Source: Wenzhouxiangella sp.
GTDB taxonomy: Bacteria; Pseudomonadota; Gammaproteobacteria; Xanthomonadales; Wenzhouxiangellaceae
Direction of reading: 5' to 3'
NCBI GenBank assembly: GCA_007119095.1
Contig: SKQI01000255.1
Span: forward strand, 1 to 37,163
Length of the DNA stretch: 37,163 nt
Under the pieces are notes generated by a model. It ran no database searches. It was not told where the DNA came from and saw only the letters and a list, made by a program, of their open reading frames with translations. Both the position numbers and the translations under genes were made by a program. Every line of letters begins with the position of its first letter. Position 1 is the first letter of the stretch. Below are positions 33,064 through 37,163 of the stretch, piece after piece.

Positions 33064-33986
33064 TGAACACTTGGCTACCCAGTGCCAGCATGGCGACCAT
33101 TCACCAAAGGGCTGAAATCCTGAACTTGATCCGACGATTTTTCCTGGATAGGAATGTGACCGAGGTTCAGACACCACTACTGACACCGGCCGGGGTGACT
33201 GACCCGCATATCGAAAGCCTCCAAATCGAAGGCCATGAAGGCTTTTTGCGCACCTCTCCGGAATACTTTCACAAGCGCCTGCTGGCCGCGGGATTCGGGG
33301 ATCTGTACGAGCTTGGGCCGGTTTTTCGTGGTGGTGAACGCGGCCGGTTCCACCGCATGGAGTTCTGCCTGCTGGAATGGTATCGACGCGACTGGCACTG
33401 GCGCGATCTGGCCGGCGAAGTCTGTGAGCTGATTACGGACTGCGCTGAGCGGCTCGACTGCCACCCCTTGAAGATTGAATGGTTAAGCTGGCAAGAGGGC
33501 TTCACCAGGATCGGTATTGATGCTGCTGATGCCGAGGTAAAAAAACTGCGGGCACTGGCGCCCGAGATGGTTGGCGACAGTGATCTCGATGGCTTGTTGG
33601 ACTATCTGTTTTCGCGCGACATTCAGGCGCATTTCGAGCCTGGAGTCATTACGATCGTGCACGCATACCCGGCCAGCCAGGCGGCCCTGGCCCAGCTTGA
33701 TCCGGAACGACCCGGATTCGCCCAGCGTTTCGAGATATTTGTCGGCCCGACCGAACTGGCAAACGGCTACCAGGAGCTGACCTGTTCTGAAGAGCAACAT
33801 ATGCGCTTTCAGGCCGATAATCAGCGCCGGCAATCACTTGGCCTCCCGAACATGCCGCTTGATGAAAACCTGCTGGCTGCGCTGAAAGCTGGCCTGCCAG
33901 CCTGCGCGGGTGTTGCCCTGGGCGTTGATCGATTACTAGTCGCGCTGCTCGGGCACAACAATATCGATCATGTCTGCGCTTTTTGA
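33060..33986 (+). CDS. epmA: EF-P--(R)-beta-lysine ligase (PoxA/GenX/YjeA)
   Basis: The 308-residue protein is a truncated class II lysyl-tRNA synthetase without the anticodon domain. It shows TEVQTPLLTPAGVTDPHIES near 34, LRTSPEYFHKRLL near 62, motif 2 RGGERGRFHRMEFCLLEWYR near 91 and motif 3 GVALGVDRLLVALLGH near 286. It attaches beta-lysine to the conserved Lys of elongation factor P; EpmB must be elsewhere. The start is ATGATG at 33060, overlapping the ppx stop. Its 3' end overlaps the convergent unknown gene by 51 nt. Confidence 0.94.
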   Translation: MMNTWLPSASMATIHQRAEILNLIRRFFLDRNVTEVQTPLLTPAGVTDPHIESLQIEGHEGFLRTSPEYFHKRLLAAGFGDLYELGPVFRGGERGRFHRMEFCLLEWYRRDWHWRDLAGEVCELITDCAERLDCHPLKIEWLSWQEGFTRIGIDAADAEVKKLRALAPEMVGDSDLDGLLDYLFSRDIQAHFEPGVITIVHAYPASQAALAQLDPERPGFAQRFEIFVGPTELANGYQELTCSEEQHMRFQADNQRRQSLGLPNMPLDENLLAALKAGLPACAGVALGVDRLLVALLGHNNIDHVCAF

Positions 33987-34481
33987 GTCACCGGATTCGA
34001 TCATTCTCATCACGGTCGTGTGAACTCGGTCTAACAAACTCAACTGATTGGTTCGATACACCCGGCGAACCAGATCGCTGTCAATCTCCAAGGCGCTTTC
34101 ATCGGCAAGCTGCAGCACAAGTCTGCCCTCGGACAGTAACTGTTCCATCCGGGAAGCGTATTCCAGCCCATCAGCGTCAGGACGCCGAATGCCGATGGGA
34201 AAACCATGAACAAGCTCCCCATCCAACATCTCTACTGTGACAAGACTGCGCGGACGACTTCGCGCCACCAGCGTCAACTCTGTTGCCAGTTCATAGCCGA
34301 CTGGCAGCAGCAGCCGGTCTGGTCCATCCGGACCCTCCACAATCAGCTCCTCGATCAGCCCCGGCCAATAGTGGGAGATAAAATGACGAGCAGGCAGCAG
34401 TGGAAGTAGTAGAATACAGGCCGTTAGCGCGATTATGATGACTAACTGTTCCAGCCAGTAGGTCAGTGGTCCGGGCATCAT
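33936..34481 (-). CDS. Membrane-anchored protein of unknown function
   Basis: The 181-residue protein begins with one membrane segment (LVIIIALTACILLLPLLPA, ~13-31) and continues as a soluble domain of about 145 residues with strand-like parts (RLLLPVGYELATELTLVAR, VTVEMLDGELVHGFPIGI). Its tail is charged and acidic. I do not recognise a family. The ATG at 34481 directly follows an extended -10 box and has no ribosome site. The last 17 codons overlap epmA in the opposite direction. Weak purine content or frame shadowing is possible, but the coherent promoter and membrane segment favour a real gene. Confidence 0.65.
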   Translation of the reverse strand: MMPGPLTYWLEQLVIIIALTACILLLPLLPARHFISHYWPGLIEELIVEGPDGPDRLLLPVGYELATELTLVARSRPRSLVTVEMLDGELVHGFPIGIRRPDADGLEYASRMEQLLSEGRLVLQLADESALEIDSDLVRRVYRTNQLSLLDRVHTTVMRMIESGDSKSADMIDIVVPEQRD

Positions 34482-34487
34482 GAATGC

Positions 34488-34496
34488 AATATAGCA
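34488..34496 (-). promoter_or_regulatory. Extended -10 promoter of the 181-residue membrane protein gene
   Basis: On the minus strand, TGC TATATT is an extended -10 element, with the hexamer (34493-34488) ending 6 nt before the ATG at 34481. Transcription 7 nt further on would begin at the ATG itself, a leaderless transcript. No -35 is needed for an extended -10 element. Confidence 0.5.
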
Positions 34497-34584
34497 GATG
34501 ACCGGGTCGGCACGTCCGCGGCGGAAGGGGGCACGCAGGGAGCAGATAATTCAAAAACCAAAGGGGTCGCAAGTTGGAGCATGC

Positions 34585-35559
34585 ATGACCCAAGACATCA
34601 CCGTAAGGCCGGCGAGATCCGCCGAGATTCCAACGCTGGCCCGACTGATAGAAAACCAGCTGCCTGACATGATGGCCGGGCGCAAACGCCCGGAAAACAT
34701 CGAACATCATCTTGCTCGCCTGATACCCGACCAGTGCCTGATGCTGGCCACGCTGGGTAACCGTCTGGCCGGCCTGATCGCTGTCGACCTTGATCATCTG
34801 CGCGTCCTGGCCTGTTACCTGGATCCGGAAACGGCCACTCCCGATACGCCGCGGCGACTGTTTTCCGCCGCAGAGCAGCTAGTGGCTTCCTTTGGCGCGC
34901 GCTCATTGAACTGCCAGACCAAAAAACAGGTGACCGGCTTCATGGCGTCCATGGGCTACGAGCAGCCAGCCGATCCTGATCTGGCCGAAGCGACCGTTCT
35001 GACCAAGGATCTAACCAAGCGGGCGAGCCCCGAGTTGAAGAAAATCTTCGAACTGCTGGACGAGCTTGGAATTCCGGAAGACTACGGCATCAAACGCCGA
35101 TTACAGCTCATTCCCGAGGCGAAAGCGCTGGTTTCCATTGGGCCGGACATTTTCGACCGGGATCAGCGCCTGACGCCGGCGGCTGCCACGGCGTGGGGAA
35201 GAATGCGATCTGCCGCGGCCAATAACGGCATCGATTTGCAGCTGGTTTCCGCCTACCGTGGCCTGAATTACCAGGTCAACCTGGTCCGCCGCAAGCTCAA
35301 TGAAGGCAAGCGCCTCGACGAAATCCTCAAGGTCTCGGCGGCGCCTGGCTACAGCGAACATCACGGCGGCCGTGCCGTCGACGTAACCACCCCGGGCTGC
35401 AAACCGCTGGAGCAGGACTTCGCGGAGACACGAGCCTACCAGTGGTTGAAGTCAAATGCCGGCATTTATGGCTTCAAGGAAAGCTACGGCATGGCCAATC
35501 GCCACGGCATCACCTGGGAGCCCTGGCACTGGTGTTACCGCCATCGGCCAGGGCGATAA
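34585..35559 (+). CDS. Fusion of a GNAT-like domain with a VanY/M15 D-Ala-D-Ala carboxypeptidase domain
   Basis: The 324-residue protein has an N-terminal GNAT-like acetyltransferase domain (~1-140: ITVRPARSAEIPTLARLIEN, LAGLIAVDLDHLRVLACYLD, SMGYEQPADPD) and a C-terminal M15/VanY peptidase domain (~150-324). The peptidase shows LVSAYRGLNYQVNLV, SEHHGGRAVDVTTPG with the zinc-binding SxHxxGxAxD pattern, and EPWHWCY with the second zinc His. It has no signal peptide visible, which is unusual for a peptidoglycan peptidase. The GNAT motif A is weak and may be non-catalytic. The ATG at 34585 has GGAG about 7 nt upstream. It is convergent with the photolyase (1-nt gap). Confidence 0.8.
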   Translation: MTQDITVRPARSAEIPTLARLIENQLPDMMAGRKRPENIEHHLARLIPDQCLMLATLGNRLAGLIAVDLDHLRVLACYLDPETATPDTPRRLFSAAEQLVASFGARSLNCQTKKQVTGFMASMGYEQPADPDLAEATVLTKDLTKRASPELKKIFELLDELGIPEDYGIKRRLQLIPEAKALVSIGPDIFDRDQRLTPAAATAWGRMRSAAANNGIDLQLVSAYRGLNYQVNLVRRKLNEGKRLDEILKVSAAPGYSEHHGGRAVDVTTPGCKPLEQDFAETRAYQWLKSNAGIYGFKESYGMANRHGITWEPWHWCYRHRPGR

Positions 35560-35560
35560 A

Positions 35561-36973
35561 TCAACGGATGGCCTGGTAAGCCTCCAGCGCCCGCTCACGA
35601 CTGCCTTTCAGGTCGACAATGGGGCGCGGATAGTCGCCACAACGTTCGCCATCGGCCAGGGGCTGGTGGATGCGCGCTTTCGGCCGCTTCGCCAGCTCCC
35701 GGCACCAACGCGCCACGTAGCGACCCTCGGGGTCGAATTTTTCGCCCTGCAAAACCGGGTTGAAGACCCGGAAATAAGGGGCGGCATCGGCGCCGCAGCC
35801 GGCGGTCCACTGCCAGCCCTGGGTGTTGTTACCGAGGTCTGCATCGACCAGCGTATCCCAGAACCACTCGGCCCCTTCCTGCCAGGGAACGAGCAGGTTC
35901 TTGGTCAGGAAGGAAGCCACCACCATCCGCACTCGATTGTGCATCCAACCGGTTGCCCACAGCTCGCGCATGCCGGCATCGACCATGGGAATCCCGGTCC
36001 GGCCCTGCTGCCAGGCTTTCAAATCCTTTTGATAATCCGCAGGCTTCCGCCACGGGAAATTCTGAAACGGCTCCTTCAGCGCGTGGGTTGGCAGATGCGG
36101 ATAATGAAACAGCAGTAACCAGGAAAACTCGCGCCAGGCCAGTTCCCGCAACAGCGACAGGCGCCCCTTGCCGCGCGGAATCTCGCCGGCTTCATCCAGG
36201 GCCAGGGCAACCTGGCGCGGGGACAGCTCGCCAAAATGCAGGTAAGGCGAAAAGCGCGAGGTGCCGGCCCGATCCGGACGATTGCGCAGGTCGTCATATT
36301 CGGCGGCACCTTCTTCAACAAAGCTGTCCAGTCGCCTGCGCGCCGCCAGCTCGCCGGGCGCCCAGCGCCGGGCAAAGCCATCGGCCCAATTCAGACGGGG
36401 CAACAACTCCAGAGCATCAACGCCGGCGTTGGCCGGCCAGCGCGCAGGAGCGGCCAGCTTTTGCGGCTCGGGACAGCAAGCCGGCACACGCCAGTCCTTC
36501 TGCATGCGCTTCCAGTACGGTGTAAACACCAGGTAGGGCGAGCGATCCGACTTGACCAGTTCCCACGGCTCGAAAAGCAATGCGGCATTGAAGCTGCGCA
36601 CCTCCAATCCGGAATCACGCAAGGCCGCTTTCAGGCCGCGATCGCGCTCAACCAGGGCCGGTTCGTACAGACGATTCCAGTAGACTGCGCTGGCACCGGT
36701 GACCTGGCGCATACGCTCAAGCTCGGTCGCAGTCTCCCCCTTGGCCACAATCAAACGGCTGCCGCGTTTCTCAAGGCGCTCGGCCAGCTCGGTCAGCGAG
36801 TGGTGCAGCCACCAACGGGCGGCACCACCCGGTGCCCAGTCACCTTCGGCCTCCGGGTCCCAGACGAATACCGGCACGATATGTTCGTGATGCTTGCGGG
36901 CGTGGTCCAGGGCCGGGTTGTCGGCCAATCTCAAATCTCTTCTGAACCAGACAATCGCGGTTGATGCGCTCAC
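35561..36973 (-). CDS. phrB: Deoxyribodipyrimidine photolyase (cyclobutane, class I)
   Basis: The 470-residue protein has an N-terminal antenna domain (TAIVWFRRDLRLADNPALDH) and a C-terminal FAD domain with RFSPYLHFGELSPRQVALAL near 240, ELAWREFSWLLLFHYP near 277, VDAGMRELWATGWMHNRVRM near 335 and ADLGNNTQGWQWTAGCGADA near 377. These are class I CPD photolyase signatures; it uses blue light to split pyrimidine dimers. The start is GTG at 36973 (VSASTAIVWF). It is the last gene on the minus strand here and converges on the GNAT-VanY gene. The 105 nt upstream of it (36974-37078) show no clear gene. Confidence 0.93.
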   Translation of the reverse strand: MSASTAIVWFRRDLRLADNPALDHARKHHEHIVPVFVWDPEAEGDWAPGGAARWWLHHSLTELAERLEKRGSRLIVAKGETATELERMRQVTGASAVYWNRLYEPALVERDRGLKAALRDSGLEVRSFNAALLFEPWELVKSDRSPYLVFTPYWKRMQKDWRVPACCPEPQKLAAPARWPANAGVDALELLPRLNWADGFARRWAPGELAARRRLDSFVEEGAAEYDDLRNRPDRAGTSRFSPYLHFGELSPRQVALALDEAGEIPRGKGRLSLLRELAWREFSWLLLFHYPHLPTHALKEPFQNFPWRKPADYQKDLKAWQQGRTGIPMVDAGMRELWATGWMHNRVRMVVASFLTKNLLVPWQEGAEWFWDTLVDADLGNNTQGWQWTAGCGADAAPYFRVFNPVLQGEKFDPEGRYVARWCRELAKRPKARIHQPLADGERCGDYPRPIVDLKGSRERALEAYQAIR

Positions 36974-37078
36974 TTCCTGACCCTGATCTCAATCCAAATG
37001 CAAGTCTAGCGCCTCCAACGCAACAGCCCGTCACGGCAGACCCTCGCAGAACATGCCCCGATCACGGGAGCGCGAGGC

Positions 37079-37162
37079 TCAACACTCATCCTCTCGTCCG
37101 GTCGCGACCGCTTCGAAGCGATCACGGAATACGCCATCAATCGCCGATTCAAGCAGGTAGGG
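37079..37162 (-). other. Open frame at the window edge, or palindromic intergenic repeat
   Basis: A minus-strand frame runs from the window edge to TGA at 37079-37081 and would encode PYLLESAIDGVFRDRFEAV plus eight further residues. The region contains an 18-nt near-palindrome, GACCGCTTCGAAGCGATC (37106-37123, one mismatched pair). The RDRFEAV peptide is what this palindrome encodes, so the reading frame may be accidental. It could also be the C-terminus of a real gene whose body lies outside the window. Confidence 0.3.
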
Positions 37163-37163
37163 T

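Noticed and set aside
36236..36964. 242-residue plus-strand frame
   Set aside because: Antisense to the photolyase; no recognisable domain.

Overview
The window is a gene-dense stretch (high GC by eye) of a gammaproteobacterial chromosome. Several features point to the Xanthomonadales / Wenzhouxiangellaceae neighbourhood: a murL-murD2 pair, a rfbB-A-C-D-manC cluster in Xanthomonas-like order, an NAD-type isocitrate dehydrogenase, an epmA, and several genes that look leaderless. This placement is inference; there is no rRNA in the window. I see no tRNA, insertion sequence, prophage or CRISPR array. Nearly everything is housekeeping or envelope biology, in short, tightly overlapping operons on both strands.

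Layout. 1-1236: the 3' part of uvrA. 1295-1357: a 7-bp tandem repeat. 1360-3467 (minus): a CPBP membrane protease followed by a protein that fuses TssB-like and TssC-like sheath halves, with no other type VI gene nearby. 3581-5973: a hotdog thioesterase, an inverted-repeat element, a PilZ-like protein, an enoyl-CoA isomerase and a PCu(A)C copper chaperone. 6031-9028: a K+/H+ antiporter converging on an FKBP - DUF1289 - CoA pyrophosphatase operon. 9332-11788: a sigma-54 type promoter and pspA-pspB-pspC, then a small membrane protein and an enoyl-CoA hydratase.

11809-18068 (minus): ssb, then rfbB-rfbA-rfbC-rfbD-manC and a DUF1684 lipoprotein. This supplies dTDP-L-rhamnose and GDP-mannose for surface polysaccharide. 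18189-23075: ispB converges on an operon of an AI-2E family membrane protein, murL and murD2. MurD2 adds L-Glu to UDP-MurNAc-L-Ala and MurL epimerises it, an alternative to glutamate racemase. 23245-26744: a FadL-like outer membrane protein, thiD, an NAD-type isocitrate dehydrogenase and grxC.

26794-29301: tusD-tusC-tusE (tRNA 2-thiolation relay, no tusB seen) diverges from a BepA-like periplasmic M48 protease. 29415-33986: ppk1-ppx-epmA overlap in one operon, joining polyphosphate turnover to EF-P lysylation. 33936-36973: an unknown membrane-anchored protein, a GNAT-VanY fusion and a photolyase.

The best candidates for new biology are the solitary fused sheath protein, the GNAT-VanY fusion, the psp transcription unit extended by two genes, and a recurring -10-like box about 8 nt before ATG that suggests leaderless transcripts.
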